Assembly: GCF_047600445.1 (NCBI RefSeq)
Contig: NZ_JASGKT010000001.1
Location: forward strand, 1 to 64,000
DNA length: 64,000 bases
Source: Piscinibacter sp047600445
GTDB taxonomy: Bacteria > Pseudomonadota > Gammaproteobacteria > Burkholderiales > Burkholderiaceae_C
Direction: 5' to 3'
The position numbers and the translations under genes are program-made. How positions within the stretch are numbered: the stretch's first letter is position 1; every line of letters begins with the position of its first letter. Below the pieces are notes generated by a model. That model was not told where the DNA came from. It did no database searches and saw only the letters and a program-made list of their open reading frames with translations. Positions 1-17,884 of this stretch are shown here, one piece after another.

Positions 1-873
<873 letters not shown>

Positions 874-960
874 GATGTCACTCCAAATACTTGGGCCGCC
901 CGCGGGTCAGGGTTGACCCGATAGGCGGCCGAGAGATCGTTGCGGGCGGGGGAGCCGGGG

Positions 961-1431
961 TCAGAAGCGGAAGTGCGAGAAGGCCTTGTTCGCTTCGGCC
1001 ATGCGGTGCACTTCGTCACGCTTCTTCATCGCGCCGCCGCGGCCCTCGACGGCCTCCAGCAACTCGTTGGCCAGGCGCTGGGCCATCGACTTCTCGCCGC
1101 GCTTGCGCGCCGATTCCTTCAGCCAGCGCATCGCCAGCGCCTGCCGGCGCACCGGGCGAACTTCCACGGGAACCTGGTAGTTCGCGCCGCCGACGCGGCG
1201 GGACTTCACTTCGACCATCGGCTTGATGTTGTTCAGCGCGACGTTGAAGATCTCCAGCGGATCCTTGCCGGACTTCTTCTCGACCTGGTCGAGCGCGCCG
1301 TAGATGATGCGCTCGGCGACGGCCTTCTTGCCCGACTCCATGATCACGTTCATGAACTTGGAGAGTTCGACCGAACCGAACTTCGGATCGGGCAGGATCT
1401 CGCGCTTGGGTACTTCGCGACGACGTGGCAT
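961..1431 (-). CDS. rpsG: 30S ribosomal protein S7
   Basis: Primary 16S rRNA-binding protein of the 30S head that nucleates assembly of the 3' domain. The 156 residues start MPRRREVPKREILPDPKFGS and carry the conserved helices (KFMNVIMESGKKAVAERI, GGANYQVPVEVRP), the standard bacterial S7 length. In E. coli S7 is the translational repressor of the str operon; whether that applies here is not shown by the sequence. It lies 131 bases downstream of rpsL and is presumably co-transcribed from the promoter at 2018-2046. Confidence 0.98.
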   Translation of the reverse strand: MPRRREVPKREILPDPKFGSVELSKFMNVIMESGKKAVAERIIYGALDQVEKKSGKDPLEIFNVALNNIKPMVEVKSRRVGGANYQVPVEVRPVRRQALAMRWLKESARKRGEKSMAQRLANELLEAVEGRGGAMKKRDEVHRMAEANKAFSHFRF

Positions 1432-1562
1432 TTCAATCTTCCTTGGTTTGCTTCAGTTGGCGAGCCGGCTTGCGCCGCGCGCCGCGAAAGGCCATCCGGA
1501 CCTTTCACTTACATGGCCGGCCCCGGCGGCCGGCCTCGCGATGAGGCCGCTGTGCCGCGGCC

Positions 1563-1940
1563 TCAGGCCTTCTTGGGCCGCTTGGCGCCGTACTTCGAGC
1601 GCGACTGCTTGCGGTCCTTGACGCCTTGCAGGTCCAGCGAGCCGCGCACGATGTGGTAGCGCACGCCCGGCAGATCCTTGACGCGGCCGCCGCGCACGAG
1701 CACGACGCTGTGCTCCTGCAGGTTGTGGCCTTCGCCGCCGATGTACGAGATCACCTCGAAACCGTTGGTCAGGCGCACCTTGGCGACCTTGCGCAGCGCG
1801 GAGTTCGGCTTCTTCGGCGTCGTCGTGTAGACGCGCGTGCAGACACCGCGGCGCTGCGGGCTGTTCTGCATCGCAGGCGACTTGGACTTCGTGACCTCGA
1901 CCTGGCGGCCTTGGCGCACGAGCTGGTTGATGGTTGGCAT
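1563..1940 (-). CDS. rpsL: 30S ribosomal protein S12
   Basis: Decoding-centre protein of the 30S subunit and the classical streptomycin target. The 125 residues start MPTINQLVRQGRQ. Both conserved loops are present (TTTPKKPNSALRKVAKVRLT and GGRVKDLPGVRYHIVRG), with lysines at the positions that give streptomycin resistance when mutated, so the allele looks wild-type. It is the first gene of the rpsL-rpsG-fusA operon; a strong TATAAT promoter lies about 80 bases upstream. Confidence 0.98.
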   Translation of the reverse strand: MPTINQLVRQGRQVEVTKSKSPAMQNSPQRRGVCTRVYTTTPKKPNSALRKVAKVRLTNGFEVISYIGGEGHNLQEHSVVLVRGGRVKDLPGVRYHIVRGSLDLQGVKDRKQSRSKYGAKRPKKA

Positions 1941-2017
1941 GGCTTGACTTGTTCCCGTGTGAAGTCAGATTGAGCCGCCCGACGAAGTGCGCAGCAGAAT
2001 CTTCCGAAAAGCCCGCG

Positions 2018-2046
2018 ATTATATTCGGCCCCACTCGCCCCCGCAA
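2018..2046 (-). promoter_or_regulatory. Promoter of the str operon (rpsL-rpsG-fusA)
   Basis: On the minus strand there is a -35 element TTGCGG (2046-2041), a 17-base spacer and a perfect -10 TATAAT (2023-2018), followed by a GC-rich discriminator CGCGGGC. This is the usual form of stringently controlled ribosomal-protein promoters. It sits only about 10 bases upstream of the opposite-strand PIN gene start, so the two 5' regions are packed together. Confidence 0.75.
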
Positions 2047-2054
2047 GGCAGCCC

Positions 2055-2495
2055 GTGCCCAGCCCCACACCCGCGCCCCCGACCGCCCTCGTGCTCGACA
2101 CCAACGTGGTGCTCGACTGGCTGGTCTTCCGCGATCCGTCGGCCACGCCGCTGGAGGCTGCGCTGGCCGCCGGCGGCTGGCGCTGGCACGCGACGACCGC
2201 GATGCGCTCGGAGCTGGAGCAAGTGCTGACTTATCAAGTAATCGAAGCCTGGTCTCCGGACCCGGCCGCGGTGCTGGCGCAGTGGCAGCGCTGGGCGGAA
2301 CCCGTCGAGCCGCAGCCGGCGTCGCTCGTGCCGCCGCTGCGCTGCACCGACCCCGACGACCAGAAGTTCATCGACCTCGCGCTGCAGCTCGGCCGCTGCA
2401 CGCTGCTGAGCCGCGACCGCGCCGTGCTGAAGCTGGCCGGCCGCGCGCGGGCGCACGGCGTGAGCATCCTCAGCCCGGCGGGCTGGCGCCCCTGA
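2055..2495 (+). CDS. PIN-domain protein (putative toxin-type endoribonuclease)
   Basis: A 146-residue PIN-fold protein of the 'putative toxin-antitoxin component, PIN family' type. The core has the first acidic motif VLDTNVVLDWL (Asp15), a mid-protein acidic region and the C-terminal motif DPDDQKFIDLA followed by LLSRDRAVLKLA; PIN proteins use a cluster of three or four Asp/Glu to bind Mg2+ or Mn2+ and cut RNA. The likely start is GTG at 2055. It lies alone on the plus strand between rpoC and rpsL, with no adjacent small antitoxin gene, so a toxin role is inferred from family only; a housekeeping RNase is also possible. It shares the bidirectional terminator at 2510-2540 with rpoC. Confidence 0.85.
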   Translation: MPSPTPAPPTALVLDTNVVLDWLVFRDPSATPLEAALAAGGWRWHATTAMRSELEQVLTYQVIEAWSPDPAAVLAQWQRWAEPVEPQPASLVPPLRCTDPDDQKFIDLALQLGRCTLLSRDRAVLKLAGRARAHGVSILSPAGWRP

Positions 2496-2509
2496 GCGCC
2501 GCGGGATGA

Positions 2510-2540
2510 AAAAAGGGGCGGCCCCAAGCCGCCCCTTTTT
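2510..2540. terminator. Bidirectional intrinsic terminator between PIN gene and rpoC
   Basis: A perfect 13-bp stem (AAAAAGGGGCGGC at 2510-2522 with GCCGCCCCTTTTT at 2528-2540) closes a 5-base loop. The A-run on one side and T-run on the other make it functional on both strands. It ends the rplJL-rpoBC transcript (rpoC stops at 2564) and the convergent PIN gene (stops at 2495). It is the clearest intrinsic terminator in the window. Confidence 0.92.
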
Positions 2541-2563
2541 CGTTGCCTCGCGGCAATCGCCTG

Positions 2564-6793
<4,230 letters not shown>

Positions 6794-6811
6794 GTTCTGT
6801 TTCCTTCCTGC

Positions 6812-10936
<4,125 letters not shown>

Positions 10937-11116
10937 AGGTGATTTCTCACTCCGTCTCAGGAACGCCCACCCGGCCGTGGCGGGCGATTCCGTCGGCGAC
11001 TGTCATCGAAGCTTGCGTTCGAAGCTTGGTGGCAGGCCACTACCTGCCGCTGGCGGACAACCCCGGCGTTGCACCGGAGTCCGACCAAACCCGTTCTCTG
11101 CAGTCGGATCAGAGAA

Positions 11117-11150
11117 CACTTCCGAGCACAGCGCGCCATGCTCGGAAGTG
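11117..11150 (-). promoter_or_regulatory. Strong hairpin in the rplL-rpoB gap (partial attenuator or RNase III site)
   Basis: A perfect 12-bp inverted repeat, CACTTCCGAGCA (11117-11128) with TGCTCGGAAGTG (11139-11150), encloses a 10-base loop. It can be lengthened through GAG/CTC with a two-base bulge. There is no T-run after it on the minus strand, so it is not a simple intrinsic terminator. In E. coli the equivalent gap holds an attenuator and an RNase III cut; the same role is inferred here. A direct repeat CGAAGCTT (11007-11014 and 11020-11027) lies closer to rpoB. Confidence 0.55.
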
Positions 11151-11188
11151 CTCTCGCAGCGCCGCGAGGCGCCGCAAGAGCGACTGCC

Positions 11189-11566
11189 TTACTTCAATTC
11201 CGCTTTCGCGCCGGCTTCCACCAGCTTCTTCACGGCGGCTTCCGCGTCGGCCTTGGCGATGGCTTCCTTGACGGGCTTGGGCGCGCCGTCGACCAGGTCC
11301 TTGGCTTCCTTCAGGCCCAGGCCGGTCAGTTCGCGCACGGCCTTGATGACCGACACCTTGTTGGCGCCGGCTTCGAGCAGCACGACGTTGAATTCGGTCT
11401 TCTCTTCCACCGCGGCGGCGGCGCCGCCACCACCCGCGGCGGCCGGCGCGGCCATCGAGGCGGCGGACACGCCGAACTTCTCTTCGATCGCCTTGACCAG
11501 GTCGTTGAGTTCCATCACCGACATGCTGTCGAGGGCGGTCAGGAATGCGTCTTTGTCGAAAGCCAT
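11189..11566 (-). CDS. rplL: 50S ribosomal protein L7/L12
   Basis: Multicopy stalk protein that recruits translational GTPases. 125 residues: an N-terminal dimerisation helix (MAFDKDAFLTALDSMSVMEL), an Ala/Gly-rich flexible hinge near residues 37-52, and the C-terminal factor-binding domain (EFNVVLLEAGANKVSVIKAV, LGLKEAKDLVDGAPKPVKE). The start at 11566 has AGGAGCC upstream. It follows rplJ by 52 bases. Confidence 0.99.
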   Translation of the reverse strand: MAFDKDAFLTALDSMSVMELNDLVKAIEEKFGVSAASMAAPAAAGGGGAAAAVEEKTEFNVVLLEAGANKVSVIKAVRELTGLGLKEAKDLVDGAPKPVKEAIAKADAEAAVKKLVEAGAKAELK

Positions 11567-11618
11567 TTGGGGCTCCTAGATATCAGTTGGATTCGGTTCA
11601 AAAAAAGGATCGTCGTCT

Positions 11619-12149
11619 TCAGGCGGCCACGGGCGCTTCGGCGGCCGCCGGCTCGGCGGCACCGCCGCCGCGCTTCTCGGCCAGCGCGGCCACCACGGCG
11701 GCCATGCGCTGCACCGGCGACATCAGCAGGCCGGCGATCTGGCTGAGCAGGACTTCCTTGCTCGGCACGGACGCCAGCGCCTTCACGCCATCGGCGTCGA
11801 GCGCGCGGCCGGCATAGGCGCCGGCCTTGACGATCAGCTTGTCGTTGCCCTTGGCGAAGTCGGCGATGACTTTCGCCGCGGCAACGGCGTCTTCGGAAAA
11901 GCCGTAGATCAGCGGACCGACCATCGCCTCCGAGGCCACCTCGAACGGCGTGCCCTGCACGGCGCGGCGAGCCAGGGAGTTCTTCAGCACGTGAAGATAA
12001 ACGCCCTTGTCGCGCGCCTGCTTGCGCAGCACGTTGAGGTGTTCCACGGTGAGGCCACGGTACTCGGCCAGCGCGAGCGTCTGCGAACGGGCCGCCTGCG
12101 CGGCGACGTCCGAGACAACGGCTGCTTTCTCGTTGCGGTTGAGACTCAA
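11619..12149 (-). CDS. rplJ: 50S ribosomal protein L10
   Basis: Stalk base protein that anchors L7/L12 dimers and binds 23S rRNA near L11. 176 residues; the start is a TTG codon at 12149 (reads MSLNRNEKAAVV) with GGAG six bases upstream. The C-terminal tail is Ala/Glu/Pro-rich and matches the L12-binding region. In E. coli the L10-L12 complex represses translation through the rplJ leader; the 206-base leader here (12150-12355) is consistent with that but was not modelled. Confidence 0.98.
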   Translation of the reverse strand: MSLNRNEKAAVVSDVAAQAARSQTLALAEYRGLTVEHLNVLRKQARDKGVYLHVLKNSLARRAVQGTPFEVASEAMVGPLIYGFSEDAVAAAKVIADFAKGNDKLIVKAGAYAGRALDADGVKALASVPSKEVLLSQIAGLLMSPVQRMAAVVAALAEKRGGGAAEPAAAEAPVAA

Positions 12150-12355
12150 GGTCTGCTCCTCACTAACACGTGCGGTTCGGTCTCGCGACCTCCCCGCACA
12201 CCGGGTTTCAGCGACCTACCGCTTCTGGAACCGAATCCATCACGGCGGGACCGCCATCTGCGCTGGCCATTAAGCGGAGGAGTTGGACTCCGCACCAGCG
12301 GTCTTCGATGGCCTGCGCGTCCCTTGCGAGGCGCGCAGCCCACCAAACTCTGTTG
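12150..12355 (-). promoter_or_regulatory. rplJ leader region (candidate L10 autoregulatory leader)
   Basis: This 206-base untranslated stretch separates rplA from rplJ. It contains a GC-rich hairpin, CTGCGCG (12313-12319) with CGCGCAG (12332-12338), and further potential pairing toward rplJ. By position it corresponds to the L10-leader class of ribosomal-protein autoregulation; the assignment is from context, not from a covariance match. Confidence 0.5.
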
Positions 12356-13066
12356 CTACGCCTGCACCGGCGCGGCGTTGATCGTCGCGACGTCGACGCG
12401 CGCGCCCACGCCCATGGTCGACGACACCGCCACCTTGCGCAGGTAGATGCCCTTGCTCGACGCCGGCTTGGCCTTGTTCAGCGCCTCGATCAGCGCGCGC
12501 AGGTTGTCGCCGAGCTTGTCGGCATCGAACGAGCGGCGGCCGATCGTGGCGTGCACGATGCCGGCCTTGTCGACGCGGAACTGCACCTGGCCGGCCTTGG
12601 CGTTCTTCACCGCGGTGGCGACGTCGGGCGTGACGGTGCCGACCTTCGGGTTCGGCATCAGGCCGCGCGGGCCCAGCACCTGGCCGAGCGTGCCGACGAT
12701 GCGCATGGTGTCGGGCGAGGCGATCACGATGTCGAAGTCCATCTTGCCGGCCTTGATCTCGGCGGCCAGGTCGTCCATGCCGACGATGTCGGCGCCGGCG
12801 GCCTTGGCTTCCTCGGCCTTGGCCCCTTGCGCGAACACCGCGACGCGCTTGGTCTTGCCGGTACCGTTGGGCAGCACCACGGCGCCGCGCACGACCTGGT
12901 CGGACTTCTTGGCGTCGACGCCGAGCTGCACCGCGACGTCGATGGCCTCGTCGAACTTGGCGGTGGCGCATTCCTTGACGATGGCCAGCGCGCTGTCCAG
13001 CGGGTACAGCTTGGTGGTCTCGACCTTGCCCTCGAGGGCTTTCTGGCGCTTGGTCAGCTTGGCCAT
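12356..13066 (-). CDS. rplA: 50S ribosomal protein L1
   Basis: Protein of the mobile L1 stalk, involved in E-site tRNA release; in E. coli it is also translational repressor of the rplKA mRNA. 236 residues beginning MAKLTKRQKALEGKV, with the conserved NPKVGTVTPDVATAVKNAK segment. I chose ATG 13066 over an in-frame GTG nine bases upstream because GGAGG (13080-13076) lies nine bases before the ATG but directly abuts the GTG. It starts one base after the rplK stop codon, so the two are coupled. Confidence 0.97.
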   Translation of the reverse strand: MAKLTKRQKALEGKVETTKLYPLDSALAIVKECATAKFDEAIDVAVQLGVDAKKSDQVVRGAVVLPNGTGKTKRVAVFAQGAKAEEAKAAGADIVGMDDLAAEIKAGKMDFDIVIASPDTMRIVGTLGQVLGPRGLMPNPKVGTVTPDVATAVKNAKAGQVQFRVDKAGIVHATIGRRSFDADKLGDNLRALIEALNKAKPASSKGIYLRKVAVSSTMGVGARVDVATINAAPVQA

Positions 13067-13067
13067 G

Positions 13068-13499
13068 TCAGACACCCTCCACGGTGATGCCCATCGAGCG
13101 GGCCGAGCCGGCGATCGTGCGGACCGCGGCGTCGAGGTCGGCGGCGGTCAGGTCCTTCATCTTGGTCTTGGCGATTTCCTCGACCTGGGCGCGCGTCAGC
13201 TTGCCGACCTTGTCGACGTGCGGCTTCTGCGAACCCTTGTCGACCTTGGCCGCCTTCTTGATCAGCACGGTGGCCGGCGGCGTCTTGAGGATGAAGGTGA
13301 ACGACTTGTCCGCGAAGGCGGTGATCACCACCGGCAGCACGAGGCCCGGCTCCAGCCCCTGGGTCTGCGCGTTGAACGCCTTGCAGAACTCCATGATGTT
13401 CAGGCCGCGCTGACCCAGCGCGGGGCCGATCGGCGGCGAGGGGTTGGCCTTGCCCGCCGGGATCTGCAGCTTGATGAAGCCGACGATCTTCTTTGCCAT
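13068..13499 (-). CDS. rplK: 50S ribosomal protein L11
   Basis: Protein of the GTPase-associated centre of the 50S subunit, target region of thiostrepton and required for stringent-response activation of RelA. 143 residues: N-terminal MAKKIVGFIKLQIPAGKANP with the Pro-rich NPSPPIGPALGQRGLN turn, then the rRNA-binding C-terminal domain. It is preceded by nusG with a 120-base gap containing a perfect GC-rich hairpin, and followed with almost no gap by rplA. Confidence 0.98.
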   Translation of the reverse strand: MAKKIVGFIKLQIPAGKANPSPPIGPALGQRGLNIMEFCKAFNAQTQGLEPGLVLPVVITAFADKSFTFILKTPPATVLIKKAAKVDKGSQKPHVDKVGKLTRAQVEEIAKTKMKDLTAADLDAAVRTIAGSARSMGITVEGV

Positions 13500-13579
13500 G
13501 AATGGCTCCTGTCGAGTTCAAGCGCCTTCACCGCACGCGCGGCTTCGGCTCCTCGTTCCAAAACGACCCTGCTGTCGAC

Positions 13580-13610
13580 GGCGCGCCCCGGGGTCGGGGC
13601 GGGGCGCGCC
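13580..13610 (-). promoter_or_regulatory. GC-rich hairpin between nusG and rplK
   Basis: A perfect 11-bp stem, GGCGCGCCCCG (13580-13590) with CGGGGCGCGCC (13600-13610), closes a 9-base loop. On the minus strand it is followed about 12 bases later by a short T-run, so it may act as a weak attenuator or processing point between the secE-nusG and rplKA transcripts. Confidence 0.45.
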
Positions 13611-13619
13611 CGGGAAAAC

Positions 13620-14207
13620 TCAGACTTTTTCGACCTGCGAGAAATCCAGCTCGACCGGCGTGGCGCGGCCGAAGATGGTGACCGACACGCGCACCTTGGA
13701 CTTGTCGTAGTTGACGTCCTCGATCGCGCCGTTGAAATCGGTGAACGGGCCTTCCTTGACGCGCACCAGCTCGCCGACCGACCACTCCACCTTGGGGCGC
13801 GGCTTCTCCACGCCTTCCTGCATCTGGTGGACGATCTTCAGCACCTCGGCCTCGGAGATCGGCGCCGGGCGGTTCTTCGCGCCGCCGACGAAGCCGGTGA
13901 CCTTGCTGGTGTGCTTGACGAGGTGCCAGGTCTCGTCGGCCATCTCCATCTCGACCAGCACGTAGCCGGGGAAGAAGCGGCGCTCGGTGACGGACTTCTT
14001 GCCGTTCTTCAGCTCGACGACTTCTTCCATCGGCACCAGGATGCGGCCGAACTTGTCCTGCAGGCCGGAGCGGTCGATGCGCTCGCGCAGGTTGCGCTCG
14101 ACCGCCTTCTCCATGCCGGAGTAGGCGTGCACCACGTACCAGCGCTTGTTGGTGGCCGGCGCGACGGTCTCGGGGGTGACGCTCTGGGTTGCTTGCTCGG
14201 TGCTCAT
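13620..14207 (-). CDS. nusG: Transcription antitermination/elongation factor NusG
   Basis: RNA-polymerase-associated factor that suppresses pausing and links polymerase to Rho or to the ribosome. 195 residues: a non-conserved 20-residue leader, the NGN domain (RWYVVHAYSGMEKAVERNL, RRFFPGYVLVEMEM), and the C-terminal KOW domain (VRVKEGPFTDFNGAIEDVN). It lies 13 bases after secE on the same strand. Confidence 0.98.
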   Translation of the reverse strand: MSTEQATQSVTPETVAPATNKRWYVVHAYSGMEKAVERNLRERIDRSGLQDKFGRILVPMEEVVELKNGKKSVTERRFFPGYVLVEMEMADETWHLVKHTSKVTGFVGGAKNRPAPISEAEVLKIVHQMQEGVEKPRPKVEWSVGELVRVKEGPFTDFNGAIEDVNYDKSKVRVSVTIFGRATPVELDFSQVEKV

Positions 14208-14220
14208 CGCTCGGTCGTCC

Positions 14221-14604
14221 TCAACGCTTCCAGCCCAGGATCAGGTCGTACAGCGCCCACTCGAGCGTCTTGTCGGTCAGCCACAGGAACAGCGCCATCA
14301 CGAACACGAAGGCGAACACGTAGCCGGTCATCTGGATGGCCTCCTTGCGGGTCGGCCAGACGACCTTGCGGGTCTCCTTGATCGAGTCCTGTCCGTAGGC
14401 GGCGAGCTGACGGCCGGCCTCGGCGGTGAAGAACACGCCGATGGCCGCGGCCAGCAGCGCCAGCAGCGCCAGCACGCGGACCCACAGATCCTGCGCGCCC
14501 AGCGCGTAGAACGCCGCCACCGCGCCGATGACCAGCACGCCGGCGACGGCCAGCTTGGCCTTGTCGGCGCCGGTGGAAACGGTTTGGACTTCGGGATTCG
14601 CCAT
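14221..14604 (-). CDS. secE: Preprotein translocase subunit SecE
   Basis: Essential inner-membrane subunit of the SecYEG channel. With the ATG at 14604 the protein is 127 residues (MANPEVQTVSTGADKAKLA), the same length as E. coli SecE, with three transmembrane helices (about residues 19-36, 40-60 and 95-118) and the conserved cytoplasmic motif KETRKVVWPTRKEAIQMT. An in-frame TTG at 14652 would add 16 residues but has no ribosome-binding site. It sits between tRNA-Trp and nusG, the normal order. Confidence 0.95.
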   Translation of the reverse strand: MANPEVQTVSTGADKAKLAVAGVLVIGAVAAFYALGAQDLWVRVLALLALLAAAIGVFFTAEAGRQLAAYGQDSIKETRKVVWPTRKEAIQMTGYVFAFVFVMALFLWLTDKTLEWALYDLILGWKR

Positions 14605-14747
14605 GTGATTCGCCTGGGTGAGCTTCGTGAGCGGGCCAATGCCATCGGTCAAGCGGGCCTGCCTTGGAGCAGCAAAGCCCGGGAGGGACTTTTCGTCGCC
14701 TCGCGGGCTGCTGCGGCCAGCCGGTGCGGCCCGTCAGGGCCTCGTTC

Positions 14748-14823
14748 TGGCAGGGGCAGAGGGTCTCGAACCCCCAACCTCCGGTTTTGGAGACCGGCGC
14801 TCTGCCAATTGAGCTATGCCCCT
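14748..14823 (-). tRNA. tRNA-Trp (anticodon CCA)
   Basis: A 76-base cloverleaf on the minus strand: acceptor AGGGGCA pairs with TGCCCCT, discriminator G, and 3' CCA is encoded. The anticodon loop CTCCAAA gives anticodon CCA, and GGTTCGAGA is present in the T arm. It lies between tuf and secE, as in most proteobacteria. Confidence 0.97.
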
Positions 14824-14836
14824 CTCGCCTTGCTCC

Positions 14837-16027
<1,191 letters not shown>

Positions 16028-16066
16028 CTTTTCGCTCCTCGAACACGAGAGTGAAGTTCAAACCTT

Positions 16067-16141
<75 letters not shown>

Positions 16142-16206
16142 CGATCAACGAACTGACCGTCGACACAGGCCTGGCTCCGGGAGGGGATACCAAGCCTCTG
16201 GCGACG

Positions 16207-16280
16207 TGGAGCGGGAGACGGGAATCGAACCCGCGTCATCAGCTTGGAAGGCTGGGGTTCTACCATTGAACTACTCCCGC
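16207..16280 (-). tRNA. tRNA-Gly (anticodon TCC)
   Basis: 74 bases on the minus strand. Acceptor GCGGGAG pairs with CTCCCGC, discriminator T, encoded CCA. Anticodon loop CTTCCAA gives TCC (decodes GGA/GGG). It is the middle gene of the Tyr-Gly-Thr tRNA group that precedes tuf. Confidence 0.97.
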
Positions 16281-16312
16281 CCGGGAGCACTGCTTCTATC
16301 GCTTGTTTCTGG

Positions 16313-16398
16313 TGGTGGAGGAGGCTGGATTCGAACCAGCGTAGGCGTAAGCCAACAGATTTACAGTCTGCCCCCTTTAGCCACTCGGGCACCCCTCC
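16313..16398 (-). tRNA. tRNA-Tyr (anticodon GTA)
   Basis: 86 bases on the minus strand with the long variable arm of a class II tRNA. Acceptor GGAGGGG pairs with CTCCTCC (one G-T pair), discriminator A, encoded CCA. Anticodon stem-loop AGACTGTAAATCT gives GTA. It is the first gene of the tRNA-tuf transcript. Confidence 0.97.
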
Positions 16399-16412
16399 AC
16401 GCAGAGCCCGCG

Positions 16413-16418
16413 ACTATA
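16413..16418 (-). promoter_or_regulatory. -10 element of the tRNA-Tyr/Gly/Thr-tuf promoter
   Basis: TATAGT on the minus strand is followed by the GC-rich discriminator CGCGGGC, typical of stable-RNA promoters under stringent control, with transcription expected to start about 8 bases before tRNA-Tyr. The -35 element would lie inside the 3' end of ung and is not clear (TTGGTG with a 19-base spacer is the best candidate). Confidence 0.5.
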
Positions 16419-17093
16419 TCACATTGCCGATATCGCCCACCAATCGACCAAGTCGGCCGTGGCGAGGAAATGGCGGTCATCGGCCATGAAGCGGCGCTGG
16501 AAGTCGTTGGAGGGATGGCGTGTCGGCAGCGTGCGCACGGCCGCCCCCGGCGGGCAGGCGGCGTCGAAGAAGGCACGCGCCTTGTCGCCCCACAGCATGA
16601 ACACCGGCGGATCGACACGCTCGCACAGAATCTTCACGATATCGGATGTGAGTGCCTGCCAACCACAATTCATGTGGCTGCCGATGCGGCCCACCTCGAT
16701 GCTCAGCGTCGGGTTCAGCAGCAGCACGCCCTGGCGCGCCCAGCCGTCGAGCTTCCAGGCCGCCGGCGGCTTGAAGCCGGGCTTGTCTTCGGCCAGCACC
16801 TGGAAGACGCGCCGCAGCGAGGCCGGCTTGCCGTGCCCGGCCGAGAAGGCCAGGCCGTCGGCATGGCCCGGCTTCGGGTACGGGTCCTGGCCGAGGATGA
16901 CCACCTTGACCTGCTCCGGCGTCGCGAAGCGCAGCGCGCGGAACGGATCGGCCGGGGCGATCTCGCGCCCGTCCGACACCGCGCGCACGCGCTCGACGAT
17001 GGTGGCGAAGCGCTCGGGCGTCCACTGCGGCAGCGCCCGGCTCCAGGCGGCGGGCAGGCTCGCGAAGGCGGCCGGCAGGTCGTCGGCGGTCAT
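16419..17093 (-). CDS. ung: Uracil-DNA glycosylase, family 1-like
   Basis: Removes uracil from DNA, starting base excision repair. 224 residues with the water-activating motif GQDPYPKPGHADGLAFS (Asp70), the uracil-specificity region LLLNPTLS (Asn127), and a C-terminal His motif RHPSNDFQ (His193). Two points differ from E. coli Ung: Pro replaces the His after DPY, and HPSPLS is HPSNDF, so the intercalating Leu is not conserved. The fold and catalytic Asp/His are kept, so activity is expected. The start overlaps the trpC stop by four bases, making ung the last gene of the trp operon here. Confidence 0.9.
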   Translation of the reverse strand: MTADDLPAAFASLPAAWSRALPQWTPERFATIVERVRAVSDGREIAPADPFRALRFATPEQVKVVILGQDPYPKPGHADGLAFSAGHGKPASLRRVFQVLAEDKPGFKPPAAWKLDGWARQGVLLLNPTLSIEVGRIGSHMNCGWQALTSDIVKILCERVDPPVFMLWGDKARAFFDAACPPGAAVRTLPTRHPSNDFQRRFMADDRHFLATADLVDWWAISAM

Positions 17094-17884
17094 GCGAACA
17101 GGTCTTGCAGCGCCGCGCCGGGGTCGCCCGCGCGCATGAAGGCCTCGCCGACGAGGAAGGCGTGCACGCCGGCATCGCGCATGCGCCGCACGTCGGCCGC
17201 GGCCAGGATGCCGCTTTCGGTGACCAGCAGGCGCTCGGCCGGCACGCGCGGCAGCAGGGCCAGCGTGGTGTCCAGCGTGACCTCGAAGCTGCGCAGGTTG
17301 CGGTTGTTGATGCCCACCAGCGGCGTCGCGAGCTTCAGCGCGCGGTCGAGCTCGGCGCCGTCGTGCACCTCGACCAGCACCGCCATGCCCAGCGCCTGCG
17401 CCTGCGCTTCCAGCTCGGCCATCTGCGCGTCGCCCAGGCAGGCGACGATCAGCAGGATGCAGTCGGCGCCCATCGCGCGCGCTTCGGCCACCTGGTACGA
17501 ATCGACGATGAAGTCCTTGCGCAGCACCGGCAGCGCGCAGGCGGCGCGGGCCTGCTTCAGATACTCGGCCGAGCCCTGGAAGAAGCGTTCGTCGGTCAGC
17601 ACGCTCAGGCAGGCCGCGCCGCCGCGCTCGTAGCTCGCCGCGATCTCGGCCGGCACGAAGTGCTCGCGCAGCACGCCCTTGCTCGGGCTCGCCTTCTTCA
17701 CCTCGGCGATCACCGCGGCGCGGCCGGCGGCGGCTTTGGCGCGCAGCGCGCCGATGAAGTCGCGCTGCCCGCCCAGCGCCTCGGCCTCGCGCTGCAGCGA
17801 GGCCTCGCCGCGCACGCGCCGGGCGGCGGCGATCTCCTCGCGCTTGACGGCGACGATCTTCGCCAGGATGTCGCCGCCGCTCAT
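17090..17884 (-). CDS. trpC: Indole-3-glycerol-phosphate synthase
   Basis: Fourth step of tryptophan synthesis: ring closure of CdRP to indole-3-glycerol phosphate. 264 residues, a TIM barrel with the active-site strands VIAEVKKASPSKGVL, VLRKDFIVDSYQ, GINNRNLRSFEV and LLVTESGI, carrying the catalytic Lys and Glu residues. It is monofunctional (no fused TrpF). Its ATG overlaps the trpD stop (ATGA at 17881-17884) and its stop overlaps the ung start, so all three are translationally coupled. Confidence 0.98.
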   Translation of the reverse strand: MSGGDILAKIVAVKREEIAAARRVRGEASLQREAEALGGQRDFIGALRAKAAAGRAAVIAEVKKASPSKGVLREHFVPAEIAASYERGGAACLSVLTDERFFQGSAEYLKQARAACALPVLRKDFIVDSYQVAEARAMGADCILLIVACLGDAQMAELEAQAQALGMAVLVEVHDGAELDRALKLATPLVGINNRNLRSFEVTLDTTLALLPRVPAERLLVTESGILAAADVRRMRDAGVHAFLVGEAFMRAGDPGAALQDLFA

